This document shows, in pieces, positions 52,910 to 63,206 of a DNA stretch of 64,000 nucleotides. Under the pieces are notes generated by a model. It saw only the letters and a program-made list of their open reading frames with translations, ran no database searches and was not told the DNA's origin. The position numbers were made by a program, and so were the translations under genes. Every line of letters begins with the position of its first letter. The stretch's first letter is position 1. The DNA is from Cardiocondyla obscurior (lineage: Eukaryota; Arthropoda; Insecta; Hymenoptera; Formicidae). The stretch lies in assembly GCF_019399895.1 (NCBI RefSeq), contig NW_027228800.1, positions 79,805 through 143,804 on the forward strand. The letters run 5' to 3'.

Positions 52910-53620
52910 CCCTCTCGTTGTGCGCCACCTTGTCGTGGTGAGAGGGCTTAAGGGATCGAATCAACGATCCGCTGGGGCAGTACCTGGGACTTAGTCCCGG
53001 GAGGGCCCGGCGGGAGGTTCGGTCCTACTAAGAGCGCACAGTACCTCCCTGGCATTGCACTTCGAGTACAGCATGTACCGAGCCGTGGAGGTACAAACCT
53101 TCAGGGGCCGCGGTGAACAGTCCTTCTCAGGGCTGGGATCCGCGGTACGGGACTGGCGTTCCCGGAGGTGTTCCTGAGCCCGGCGACCACTTCGCCGAGA
53201 GGGTGGGTATTATTCCCCAAGGTGGTAAGGGATGGCGACCCGGAATTCAAACGCCCGGCCCGCCGGGGTCGTTAGGGGATGGTCTAAGACCTCCCTCCGG
53301 CAAGGTGTGGGGAATGGGGGTTATGGGGGAGGGTTTTGGGGGTTTAAGGGGTTTTTTTTTGTTTTGTTTTATTATGTTTATTTTGTTTTGTATATTTTTT
53401 TTGTTTTTTCTCTTATTCCTTCCTTTCCTTCCTTCCTTCCTTCCTATTCCTGTGCTCTTCGGAGTGTGGGGGCGGGCGTGGGGCCGCTCGGACATTCCGA
53501 GGCGGGGCCCACGCGCCGCGAGTTTAAGGAGTCGGCCAGGCCGGGGTCGTCAGGGATGGCACCCAACCGGCCTAGGGGAAGGAAAACCCTACACAAACCA
53601 CTCAATGATACTAGTATGAG
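52910..53620 (+). other. T1 5' UTR
   Basis: GC-rich, with a pyrimidine/T-rich block (about 53350-53450, including CCTT repeats). The last 130 bp match the T2 5' UTR, including CGGCCTAGGGGAAGGAAAAC just before ORF1. Open reading frames here are composition artefacts. Confidence 0.75.
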
Positions 53621-56250
53621 ATGTCGGCCACTAATAATAATATGTCTCTACCGTCTCAGGGGGATCGGATCCCCAGAGACCGGCGTTGGGAGAGTACCGT
53701 CCCGGCTCTTCCCTCGTCGTCATCACATGACGGGCTACCTGCTGCCTGCTCCGCAGGGGCAGTAGAAGAACATGTGCCTGCGAAGAATACTGAAGATAGT
53801 AGCAGCATTGTTGCTGCTTTGGACGAAGACGTGATTATGGGAGCATCACTCGCATCAACGTCTAAACCCACAATCAGGGATATGAAGATTATCAAGCCTG
53901 GGCCTGTATCATCAAAATTAAGGTCAAGGTCTAAAATTAGGTCAAGGTCAAGAGGTTCATCCCCTTCTCCTCCTCCTGGTAACCCGGACTGTCGTATGGA
54001 CTTGAGAGCGGTGTCACCTTCGCCCTCACTGGCCTCCACAGTAGATATGTCGGACTCGGTGTATCTGTCTGACTCGGACGAATCTGTGCCAACTCTTGGT
54101 AATAGAAGAAAAAGAGGTCGGCCTCCAACTTCAGGAGAATATATTGGTTTGGCAAAAGCCAAGATGAGAGTCGTGGAAGCAAACCAGCGTGTGGCTGAAT
54201 TAGAGGATGAAAAGAACATTCTCAATCCCGCCACCTTACTTCCGGTTAAAATCAGAGACAGAGCAACTGACCTGATTGAAAAATATCGAGAAGAGTTTAA
54301 ATACTCTTCCAGGCAAGAACTGGCTGCTTGTGTATTTGAAGATATGCAGCAAATACTACGCACTGCGGTTATTTCGAAAAACTTAAAGGGTACTGTCAGC
54401 AAGGCTCTTAAAGAATGTGTAATACACAAGCCATTATCACAAATATGGCTGTGGATTCTTCTGGCATAAGTGCCAACAACGATGACAGTGGTCTTAGACA
54501 GCTTTTGGAACAACAAACAAAAGAATTGTCTAAACAAACAATAGAGTTAGTAGAAGCCCGGAAACAAATCCGTGAAATGAGAGAGGAAATAAATAAATTG
54601 AAGAGAGATAGCGCATACAGGTCGGCAGCGAGTGAGAAGAAGGCTTCTTCTCTCTCTTATCTCTCTCCAGTTATTGAGGCTAATGTGGAGATTCCCTCAA
54701 CGTCTGACGAAATGATAATCGTCAATGAGGCCGATAATGTGCCTGAGAAATCTCCTCAACATAAGGTGCTCCTTCCGCCGAAGGAAAATTGGCCTAAAGC
54801 CATCAGACCATCAATCCAAGGTCGCACCAAGGTTTTGTCGGATCCTCCTACCTCAGATGATGAAAATGAGAATCCTCTTTTCCGGAAATTAGACGTTCTT
54901 TTTAATAAATGGTGTAAAAAAAGATGGGGAGATAAAGCTCCCCCAGAGAAGCCTTCCTCAAACGCCCAAAAACCGAAATCCTCTCGGGAGACTAGGTCAA
55001 AAACTGCGTCTGAGAATAAAAACTTAAAATCTAAAAAGGAGGTTAAAAGTGACAAAGTTCGCAAAGAAGGTGAAAGTGTTAATAGGCTTGTGAAGCCTTC
55101 TCTACTTCCTCCTACTTCGGTAGTTAATAAGGTTTCTAATAAACCTAGTAATAACCAGCCTAAACAGGCTGAGAAATGGTCGGAAGTGGTACGGAGAAAT
55201 AAAAATAAATCATCCGTGGCTCAAGGAGATAAGACCTCTTATGGTCCAAAAATCTCTCCTAAAAATAAAGGCGGAAGTAGTAACAAGGCCTCTTCTCAAA
55301 ACGCAGGCAAGAAAGGATCTTCTAAATTAACGAAGAGAAAGGTTCCCAAACGTGCGGCGGTCACAGTAACGTGTCCGGAAAACAAATATGCTGAAACTCT
55401 TAGATTAGTTAAAAGTAAAATTGATCTAAATAATCTAGGTATCACTTCAGTCAATACTCGCAGGGCCCTTACAGGGGCCATCATTTATGAGATAACTGGA
55501 GAGAACGGGACGAATAAAGCAGAAGCTCTTGCTAGAGAAATGAGCAAAGTGTTGTCCAGTGACAAGGATGTTAAAATCACTCGACCAATTAAGATGGCTG
55601 AAATTCGTCTAAGGGGATTAGATGAAGCAATTACTCGTGAGGAGATAACTGAAGCGGTCATACAACTAACTGATTGTTGTCTTTTAGATGTTAAAGTTGG
55701 TGTCATTAGACCGTCCAATGATGGTTTATATACAGTTTTAGTTCGCTGTCCTGTTGCTGCTGCTAATAAACTTGCGGCCGGGAAGCGAATAAAAATCGGA
55801 TGGATATCCGTAAGAGTGGAAATTCTTGCCCAACGCCCCCTGCAGTGCTTTAAATGCCTGCAGGGTGGCCATGTACGCAGTAAATGCCCTGTAGCAGAGG
55901 ACCGAAGCAATTTATGCTTCCGATGTGGTGAACCTGGCCACAAAATCGCAGAATGCGTGTCAGCTCCGAGTTGCCCGGCTTGTAAGAAAGCCGGACGAAA
56001 CTCGGGACATAAAATGGGTGGTCCCTCGTGTTCTGCGAAACTTAAGCAGACGCGAAATAATAATCAGGCAGTAACAAATAGTGCAAGATCTGCTTCTTCT
56101 ACTGTTGGTCCATCTATTCCCTCCACAGGTTTGTGTGAAATGGAGATAGATGAGACTCAAGAGGTTCAGAAACAGCTTGCTGTTTCTGCAGGAAAAGTTA
56201 ATGTGGGCCTGGAGGAGCCCTTGCCTCAGCGACCAACTAATGGCCGTTAA
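53621..56250 (+). pseudogene. T1 ORF1 (Gag-like, three CCHC knuckles), one frameshift
   Basis: Two overlapping frames (53621-54469 and 54415-56250) together match the single 945-aa ORF1 of T2. The break is near 54412. The N-terminus is Ser/Pro-rich with RSRS repeats, a GRPP (AT-hook-like) motif lies near residue 165, and a coiled coil follows the break. A distal domain of about 150 aa (IKMAEIRLRG) precedes three zinc knuckles (55850-56030: CFKCLQGGHVRSKC, CFRCGEPGHKIAEC, CPAC..H..C). In R1-clade elements ORF1 binds the RNA and, in TRAS/SART, helps telomere targeting. Its stop overlaps the ORF2 ATG. Confidence 0.85.
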
Positions 56251-59200
56251 GCTCCTTCAGGCAAATTTAAATCACGCCTGCCAGGCACAAGACTTGTTCG
56301 TCCATACCCTGGCAGAGCGTGGTTGTAGTATTGGAATCGCATCGGAGCCCTATCGTGTTCCTGCAAAACACCCTTGCTGGAGTGTTGATAAGTTGGGCTC
56401 TGTTGCCATCACTTGGTCGCCAAATATCCGTTCCTGTTCCCCACTTTACTCCGGGGAAGGTTGGGTATGTATTAAATGGGGGGAATTTACTATCATCGGT
56501 GTGTACATATCTCCAGCCTTAAATTTGGCTGAGTTTGACAGTAGATTGGAGAGTATTGCAGACTGTGTCAAGCAATGTTTGCCGCGCTCGGTGTTGGTCG
56601 CGGGAGACTTTAATGCTAAATCGGCGGTCTGGGGCTCCCTGCGGCCGGATCGGCGTGGTGACGCTGTAGTTGATTGGGCGGCCGAGCTTGGCCTTCTCTT
56701 AATTAATGAAGGTGCTGAAAGCACGTGTATTGCGTGGAGAGGGGAGTCCATTGTGGATCTCACATGGGCCTCCCCCTCTGCGAGTCGGCGGATCCGAGAA
56801 TGGAGTGTGCTGACTGATTGTGACACTTTGTCCGATCATCAGTATATTGAAATGACTATTGGTAATGTCACCCGTTGTCGGCGCTCCTATAACCAACACA
56901 GGAGGCGTAAGGAGAGGAGATGGGCCCTCAAATCTCTTAACGAGGACCTTCTTTTAACTTCGTTTGAGGCAGCCACTTGGGCTGAAGAACCCGAGGATCA
57001 AAATGCCTCTGAGCGAGTCGACTGGCTACAGAATACACTAGCCAATGCGTGTGACACGGCCATGCGTCGTGCAAATGTTAAGGCTGACAATCGAGATAAA
57101 GCCTACTGGTGGTCAGAGGATATTGCGCAACTTAGGCGCAACTCTGTACAAGCCCAAAGGCAATTTACTCGTTCAAGGAGAAAACGCCGTAAAAATGCAG
57201 AGGAAATAGCTGCTAAGTATGAGGTTTATCGCGAGGCGCGTAAACTTCTTAGGGTGGCTATCAGAGAAGCCAAGAAGAAAGCATGGGAGGATCTTCTTGC
57301 CACTCTAGATGAGGATCCATGGGGCCGCCCTTATCGTTTGGTAACAGGACGCTGGCGTCCTAGGGCCCCACCTGTAGTCGAGACTCTAGAGCCTCATCTT
57401 GCGGACAGAGTAGTTAAAACTCTGTTCCCTCCGGAAATGGGCACTCGTATCCGCCAAATCGAGGCGCCTTCTGTTTGGTGTGAAGAGTTTAAAGTGACGG
57501 ATGAAGAACTCAATAGAGTGGCGCGTAAACTCCGAGGCATTAAGGCTCCTGGGCCTGACGGAGTCCCCGGCAGAGTTCTTTCCTTGGCCTTAGGGATTAT
57601 TGGGAAGCGAGTCATACGACTTTTTAATCAGCTTCTTGAGGAAGGGATATTTCCTCATGTGTGGAAAGAAGCTAATTTAGTTCTTATCCCGAAACAGGGT
57701 AGGCCTCCAGGAGAATCGTCCTCCTACAGGCCTATTTGTTTGCTGGATGAGACGGGGAAATTATTTGAGCGTATCATTGCTGGCCGTCTCATCCAGCATC
57801 TTTCGCAGGGTGATACATCGCTCCATGAAGAGCAATATGGCTTCCGGGAAGGTCGCTCGACACTTGACGCCATCGCCAGAGTCAGAGCCCTTGCGGAGGC
57901 AGCAGTAGAGCAGGGCGAAGTGTTATTGGCAGTATCTATCGACATTAAAAACGCTTTTAACACTCTGCCTTGGAAAGTTATAGGAGAAGCGCTCGAGCGT
58001 CTTCGTGTTCCCTTATATCTTCGCCGGATAGTGCATGCTTACCTTAGTGATAGAAGGTTGTCATACGTGGACTGCAATGGACTTCACGTTAAGAAGTTAG
58101 TTGAGCGTGGCGTTCCGCAAGGATCGGTTCTTGGTCCGCTTCTGTGGAACGTCGCGTTCGATATAGTGTTAAGAGTTGCTCTGCCCCCGGGGAGCACAGT
58201 TATCTGCTACGCAGACGACACGCTAGTGCTCCCGGGGGATGATTGGAAAGAAGCTTTGGGGGTTGCGGAGGTCTCTGTTGCCTCTGTGGTTCGAGCTATC
58301 CGCGGTCTTGGTCTAGAAGTGGCAGCAAGTAAATCAGAGGCCATATTCTTTCATGATCCCTCTGTAGTGGGCAATCCGCCTCCCACGGTTATTACAATGG
58401 ATGGAGTTCCCGTTCAGGTGGGCCAGGTAATTAAATACTTAGGCCTCACTCTGGACGGGAACTGGAGTTGGAGCAAACATTTTTCTGGTCTTGCTCCACG
58501 TTTAGAGAAAGTGGCCACCGGTTTAGGCCGAATTATGCCCAACATTGGGGGCCCGGAAGCAAAGGTTCGTCGGCTGTATGCTTCAGTCGTACAGTCTGTT
58601 GCACTTTACGGCTCGCCCATTTGGGCGAGAGATCTAGACAAGGCTGTTACACAAAAAGCCTTGGCGCCTGTTAGGCGCATTTGGCGATGGATTGCCACAA
58701 GGGTTACACGTGCTTATCGCACTACAGCATATGACGCAGCGACCTTGATGGCGGGTATACCTCCTTTGGAGATATCGGCGCGTGCTCGCGCCTATACATA
58801 CCAGAAGATGGTGGAAATTCGGCGGAGAAATGTCGCAATTACCCCGCTGATTAAAAATAAACTTAGGCTGAGGACCCAAAAATGGGTCATAGAGAATTGG
58901 GCAGAAGAGTTGGCGCGTAGACTTACGCCAAACTCTCCTGGTTGTCGGGTGGTGGAGGCGATACTTCCATGCCTGGATGATTGGTTGGTGTATAGGCGTG
59001 GATATGTCACATTCCATTCTGCGCAGGTGATCTCTGGGCACGGCTGCTTTGGAGATTACCTGTGCAGAATTGGTAAGGAAAGGACAACAAAATGTCATGA
59101 ATGCGGAGCTGGGAGAGATAGTGCACAGCACACAATCTCAGTATGTGCCGCATGGAGTGATGAGAGAGTTGTGCTTGCTGCGGAGTTAGGAAATAATCTT

Positions 59201-59404
59201 GACCTTCCGGCAATAATAGATGCAGTCGTCGCAGATGACGATAAATGGGAGATTTTCTCCTCCTTTTGCGATCACGTTATGACGCTAAAGGAGGAAAATG
59301 AAAGAGTTAGGCGTGAGGAAGTCTCTCAGCCTATCTTAAGGATTGGAACTCCTGTTCCTCTCAGGGGCAGAAGAAGAGTGTTGGCGCATCTACGCCCACC
59401 ATAA
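56240..59404 (+). CDS. T1 ORF2: AP endonuclease + reverse transcriptase
   Basis: 1054 aa. The start ATG 56240 overlaps the ORF1 end (ATGGCCGTTAA), suggesting termination-reinitiation as reported for SART1. An upstream in-frame Met exists but would precede the endonuclease start. The endonuclease has QANL near 7-10, SEPY, GDFN at 122-125 and SDH at 198-200. The RT has KAPGPDG, FREGRS, VPQGSVLGP and YADD with Tyr at 657. A C-terminal CHECG..H..C knuckle begins at residue 952. It nicks telomeric DNA and primes cDNA synthesis at the nick. Fully open; the most complete coding unit of the element. Confidence 0.94.
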   Translation: MAVKLLQANLNHACQAQDLFVHTLAERGCSIGIASEPYRVPAKHPCWSVDKLGSVAITWSPNIRSCSPLYSGEGWVCIKWGEFTIIGVYISPALNLAEFDSRLESIADCVKQCLPRSVLVAGDFNAKSAVWGSLRPDRRGDAVVDWAAELGLLLINEGAESTCIAWRGESIVDLTWASPSASRRIREWSVLTDCDTLSDHQYIEMTIGNVTRCRRSYNQHRRRKERRWALKSLNEDLLLTSFEAATWAEEPEDQNASERVDWLQNTLANACDTAMRRANVKADNRDKAYWWSEDIAQLRRNSVQAQRQFTRSRRKRRKNAEEIAAKYEVYREARKLLRVAIREAKKKAWEDLLATLDEDPWGRPYRLVTGRWRPRAPPVVETLEPHLADRVVKTLFPPEMGTRIRQIEAPSVWCEEFKVTDEELNRVARKLRGIKAPGPDGVPGRVLSLALGIIGKRVIRLFNQLLEEGIFPHVWKEANLVLIPKQGRPPGESSSYRPICLLDETGKLFERIIAGRLIQHLSQGDTSLHEEQYGFREGRSTLDAIARVRALAEAAVEQGEVLLAVSIDIKNAFNTLPWKVIGEALERLRVPLYLRRIVHAYLSDRRLSYVDCNGLHVKKLVERGVPQGSVLGPLLWNVAFDIVLRVALPPGSTVICYADDTLVLPGDDWKEALGVAEVSVASVVRAIRGLGLEVAASKSEAIFFHDPSVVGNPPPTVITMDGVPVQVGQVIKYLGLTLDGNWSWSKHFSGLAPRLEKVATGLGRIMPNIGGPEAKVRRLYASVVQSVALYGSPIWARDLDKAVTQKALAPVRRIWRWIATRVTRAYRTTAYDAATLMAGIPPLEISARARAYTYQKMVEIRRRNVAITPLIKNKLRLRTQKWVIENWAEELARRLTPNSPGCRVVEAILPCLDDWLVYRRGYVTFHSAQVISGHGCFGDYLCRIGKERTTKCHECGAGRDSAQHTISVCAAWSDERVVLAAELGNNLDLPAIIDAVVADDDKWEIFSSFCDHVMTLKEENERVRREEVSQPILRIGTPVPLRGRRRVLAHLRPP

Positions 59405-60030
59405 AATGTCATGGGAGTGTTAATCTCCCATGTGTATTAGGCGGGAGAAATAGCCCTTTTAAGGGCTATTTGTTGTGTTGCTATTTTGGAAGTCCTTTTC
59501 AGGACTTCCAAACATAGAGGCTCTTTGGCCTCACGGTCTTTCAAGACCCTGAGTACTTGTGCAGTCGGAGTGGGGGTGGCCCAATAGCTCCCTTTATGGG
59601 TGAGGGTCTTCCTCCTTCTTCGACTGTACAACTGGTGTGGAGAAGGCGGCATCACAGGCGGCTGGGAACCGCCTGCTGCCTTCTCGCCCTTGGGAGGGCG
59701 TTGGTGGAAGGGCATTGGCCCCCTTCTACCAAGTAACAGGATGGTGGCCCGGTCAAGTCTAAGGACCGGGCGCTGGGGGGCCTTCTTAGCATACAAGAAG
59801 GTACCCCCGGCCGGGCAGTGACCCCTCTGACAAGGGGGTCTCGGCGGTGGATGGGCGGTGCGGCATTGTAATGTGTTCGCGCCTCCCGTGCCGCCCATCT
59901 ATCACTGCCTGCGCTAGGCCAATCGTGAGGTTTTAGTGGGTAGTAGGCAGCACGTTTGCATAAGTCCTGAGCCCCACATAACCCCCGGAGCTTCCCTGCC
60001 GGGGTATGCGTAAAGGCATTTCCTCACGTT
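59405..60030 (+). other. T1 3' UTR: chain of stem-loops
   Basis: At least four clear hairpins follow one another: CATGGGAG/CTCCCATG (59410-59432), AAATAGCCCTT/AAGGGCTATTT (59448-59471), TGGAAGTCC/GGACTTCCA (59487-59510) and GGTCTT/AAGACC near 59540. Further ones are GAGAAGGC/GCCTTCTC with an inner AGGCGG/CCGCCT (about 59640-59690), CCCGGTC/GACCGGG (about 59750-59772), CCTTCTT/AAGAAGG (about 59780-59801) and ATGGGCGG/CCGCCCAT (about 59851-59899). Stems are perfect by eye. A structured RNA recognised by the RT is plausible. Confidence 0.7.
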
Positions 60031-60040
60031 AAAAAAAAAA

Positions 60041-60134
60041 GGTTAGGTTAGGTTAGGTTAGGTTAGGTTAGGTTAGGTTAGGTCAGGTTAGGTTAGGTTA
60101 GGTTAGGTTAGGTTAGGTTAGGTTAGGTTAGGTT
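60041..60134 (+). repeat. Telomeric repeat (TTAGG)n between T1 and T2
   Basis: About 19 units with one TCAGG; begins GGTTAGG after the T1 tail and ends GGTT at T2. Confidence 0.95.
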
Positions 60135-60368
60135 CCCCCTCGTATGACGTAGGGGGTGTTTCGGGCCGCTCGGAAGTTTCCGAGGTGGGCCTGGTCACCC
60201 CGGGGAGGAGGTTTTGACCGCCGCGGGGCCGCTCGGACGTATTCCGAGGCGGGGCTCGCGGCGTGTCTCTGGAAGAAAGAAGGAAGCGGCTAGGTCGGAA
60301 TCGGCAGGGCGGGCACCCAATCGGCCTAGGGGAAGGAAAACCCTACACAAACCAACCCTTGATACAAC

Positions 60369-63206
60369 ATGAAGATGTCAGACCAAAAGAAGGAAGTTCT
60401 ACAGCCCCAGAGGATTCGGACCCTCAGGGACCGGCGTGGTGGGAGTACCGTCCCGGCTCCTGCCATGTCGTCATCCAACGACGGGCGATCCAGCGCTTGC
60501 CCCGCAGGGGCGCTGGTGGACAATGCGCCTGCGACAAATGAAGCTCGATCCGACCAGGAGGATCGAGGTCTTTCTCTCTCAGAGGGAGAAACGAACAGAA
60601 GAGCCGCTCCATGCACGGACACCGATGGAGAATTTCTGAAGCTTCCACGACTTATTGGAATGGAAGTCGTCAAGAAAGCAAGAAGGAAGGTTGGTCCTAA
60701 GAGTAGGACAAGACCCAGCGCGGCAACTAAGAAGAACCAGCCGTCGACATCAACGGGTGTTTTTGGCACTATTCGACCAAGTGCAGGTTCTCCTCCGCCA
60801 ACTGCGCTGACGGAAACCTGCCCAACAACAGCAACGGAGGATGATGCTCGTAGCGCGCCGCAACAATCTTCAGTGGAAGACGCAAGCATGGACGAAAACA
60901 GAGACACGGACGTCATCAATTTGGATTCATCTGACGCCACGGACGTCTCTATTCGCACTACTGCGTCTGGAGCGTCTAAGAGATCCAGAAGAAGAAATCG
61001 CGAAGTTGACGCTAAAGCCCGCCGTGTGACGGCGCGCACGGACCGTTCTCTCTCTTCCTCGGAGGAGAATTTCTTCGAAGACATGCTCGAAGGAAAGAAG
61101 AAGAAACGTGGACGCCCAATAGTAACTGGGAAAGGCGTTGAAATTCTTGCCATCAAAGAAAAGACTAAGGAGCTTGAATCTATCAAGGACGAGATTAGGC
61201 TTATGAAGCAAATTGCGGAGGGCGGATACGACCCATCCGACTATAAGGGGAAACGTCGTTCCCAGATGGCAGAGAGGATAGAGCAGGAGTCTGCCGGTTT
61301 GCCAGTACAGGCCATGGCGGCAGAGATCCTGCAAACAGCTAAGAAGATAGAGGAGGTTGCTGTAAAATCCAGCAACTTAAAGGGCGGCTTTGTACGCATC
61401 TTAAGGGAAGCCGCCCTTAAGATAGAAATAAACGCGGACGCAATGACGCGTAAGGTGTTGCCAATGCAAAGCACGGATGCTCAAGAGGTCGAGCAGTTAA
61501 GGGCCGAGGTTAGGCAACTACGCGAAGAATTAGACAGAGTCCGCTCTACTGCGATGACGTCTCCCTTATCTGGGAACAATCAAGTTAGGGACGAACCTAT
61601 GGAGATGGATACTGGAGCTGAATCAAGCCATGTTCCAGCCCCTCCGTCTGTGACGCTTCCACCCCGGGAGGAGTGGCCACCGGCGATTAGGCCGCCCGTA
61701 CAAGGCAAATCGCGGATACTTACCGACGACGACGAAGAAACTCTGAAGAGCAAGAATACAACTCTTCGTCGCAAAGCGGCCAATAAGGATAAAGGCCTAG
61801 AAGAACTTATTGATGGCAAGCTAGCGGTGTTTGCCAAAATGATGCAGGCCCAAATGAGGGACATGATGTCCACTCTCACGGAGCGACTTTCTCCTCAAGT
61901 ATCTCCCAACGGAGCCCAAGAAAGCACTTCCATGGTGTCCGGCCTGAGAGACCACACCAAGAAGCACCCGGTTCCCGAAGAGAAAAATAGAGAAGATAAG
62001 TCTAAGAAGACGAAGAAGAACAAAGGCCAAGGACCATCAAATGTCTCTCCGCTTGAGAATAACAAGGCTCAGCCTTCTAAGAAGAAGAAGGATGCGCCAC
62101 CAGCTCCATCGGAAAATCTGCAAACGTGCAGCGGATCGACTAGCAACCCTGTGGAAACGCCGTGGACAAAAGTCCTCGGCAGGAATGCAGCTAGGAAGAA
62201 TAAACAGGTAATGAAACCTGTTGCCTCAACTTCAGCCCCAGGTACCATCACTAAAGGAGCTCCTGGGATTAAAAGAGGCAAAGTGGAAGGCAAGAAGACT
62301 TCCTCATCCAACACCTCGACTAAGAAGAAGAGGAAAAGAAGAAACAGGAGACGCATCCCGAAAACGTCGGCAGTGGTGCTAACATGTCCACAAAAGGACA
62401 TGCCCAAAATTCTGTCCGAGGCAAGGGACAAGATTAAACTCCCGGACATAGGGATTACCGACGGGATAAAGACCCGCTTTACAGCCACTGGAGCCTTACT
62501 TTTAGAAGTTCCAGGAGAGAGCAGCGGTCCCCAAGCAGATGCCCTGGCTGCCCGCTTAAGGGAACTTCTGGTGAATAGAGAGGGCATTAAGATAAACCGC
62601 CCTATTAAAATGGCGGAGATACGAGTGCGGAATCTGGAGCCGTCACTCACTGTCCACGAGGTCATTGGTGCCGTGGCAAGCAAGGGAGGCTGCTTAGCCT
62701 CTGACATCAAAGCAGGCAGCATAAGAAGCTTCCCAGGTGGACTGGGAAGCCTGTGGATGAGTATTCCTTTGGTGGCCGCCAAAAAAGCCACAGAAGGAAA
62801 TACACTAAAGGTCGGTTGGACCAAAGTAAAAGTCGACTTGCTAGAGTCACGCCCCCTCAGATGCTATAAGTGCCTGCAGAGGGGGCACGTAGCAGACAAG
62901 TGTCCAGAGACACTTGATAGATCCGGCAGGTGTTATCGCTGTGGAGAGCAAGGGACACGTTGCCAAGATGTGCAGGGCCCTCCAAAATGCCCCATCTGCT
63001 CGGACCTCAAGAGGAAGGCCAACCATGTACTTGGTAGCGTGCAATGCACGACCCAAATACGGAAGGGAAGAAGAGACGTCGCAGAAGTGGACAACACCAA
63101 TCCACCGCCCCTTCCGCAACGTGTCAAGAGACCTTTAGCTGGTAAATCCGGCGAAGGGTCAATGGAGATAGATCCCCCGGAGGAGGGGCAGGCCGGATAC
63201 CTGTAA
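60369..63206 (+). CDS. T2 ORF1 (Gag-like, CCHC knuckles)
   Basis: 945 aa. The N-terminus (RRGGSTVPAP) matches T1 ORF1. A Lys/Arg/Ser/Glu-rich middle contains KKKRGRP (AT-hook-like), a coiled coil (QLRAEVRQLREELDR) and the IKMAEIRVRNLE domain. The first knuckle CYKCLQRGHVADKC is normal. The second begins CYRCGEQG but then reads TRCQDVQ; the +1 frame reads GHVAKMC, so two compensating indels have scrambled this knuckle and removed its His. A third Cys/His cluster (CPIC..H..C) follows. RNA-binding structural protein of the element; function perhaps impaired. ORF2 ATG follows the stop directly (TAAATG). Confidence 0.85.
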   Translation: MKMSDQKKEVLQPQRIRTLRDRRGGSTVPAPAMSSSNDGRSSACPAGALVDNAPATNEARSDQEDRGLSLSEGETNRRAAPCTDTDGEFLKLPRLIGMEVVKKARRKVGPKSRTRPSAATKKNQPSTSTGVFGTIRPSAGSPPPTALTETCPTTATEDDARSAPQQSSVEDASMDENRDTDVINLDSSDATDVSIRTTASGASKRSRRRNREVDAKARRVTARTDRSLSSSEENFFEDMLEGKKKKRGRPIVTGKGVEILAIKEKTKELESIKDEIRLMKQIAEGGYDPSDYKGKRRSQMAERIEQESAGLPVQAMAAEILQTAKKIEEVAVKSSNLKGGFVRILREAALKIEINADAMTRKVLPMQSTDAQEVEQLRAEVRQLREELDRVRSTAMTSPLSGNNQVRDEPMEMDTGAESSHVPAPPSVTLPPREEWPPAIRPPVQGKSRILTDDDEETLKSKNTTLRRKAANKDKGLEELIDGKLAVFAKMMQAQMRDMMSTLTERLSPQVSPNGAQESTSMVSGLRDHTKKHPVPEEKNREDKSKKTKKNKGQGPSNVSPLENNKAQPSKKKKDAPPAPSENLQTCSGSTSNPVETPWTKVLGRNAARKNKQVMKPVASTSAPGTITKGAPGIKRGKVEGKKTSSSNTSTKKKRKRRNRRRIPKTSAVVLTCPQKDMPKILSEARDKIKLPDIGITDGIKTRFTATGALLLEVPGESSGPQADALAARLRELLVNREGIKINRPIKMAEIRVRNLEPSLTVHEVIGAVASKGGCLASDIKAGSIRSFPGGLGSLWMSIPLVAAKKATEGNTLKVGWTKVKVDLLESRPLRCYKCLQRGHVADKCPETLDRSGRCYRCGEQGTRCQDVQGPPKCPICSDLKRKANHVLGSVQCTTQIRKGRRDVAEVDNTNPPPLPQRVKRPLAGKSGEGSMEIDPPEEGQAGYL

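Larger units (their letters stand above)
52910..60040 (+). mobile_element. T1: TRAS-like (R1-clade) non-LTR retrotransposon inside telomeric repeats
   Basis: 7131 bp from CCCTCTCG to a 10-A tail. The left junction is GGTT|CCCT and the right one A10|GGTTAGG. Both agree with nicks between T and A on the TTAGG strand and between C and T on the CCTAA strand, as known for TRAS1 endonuclease. It has two ORFs, ORF1 with CCHC knuckles and ORF2 with AP endonuclease and RT. Full length, with one frameshift in ORF1. Confidence 0.93.

Noticed and set aside
53113..53765. Overlapping ORFs of 168 and 177 aa in the T1 5' UTR
   Set aside because: GC-rich composition, Gly/Pro/Phe runs, no counterpart in the T2 UTR; the second overlaps ORF1.
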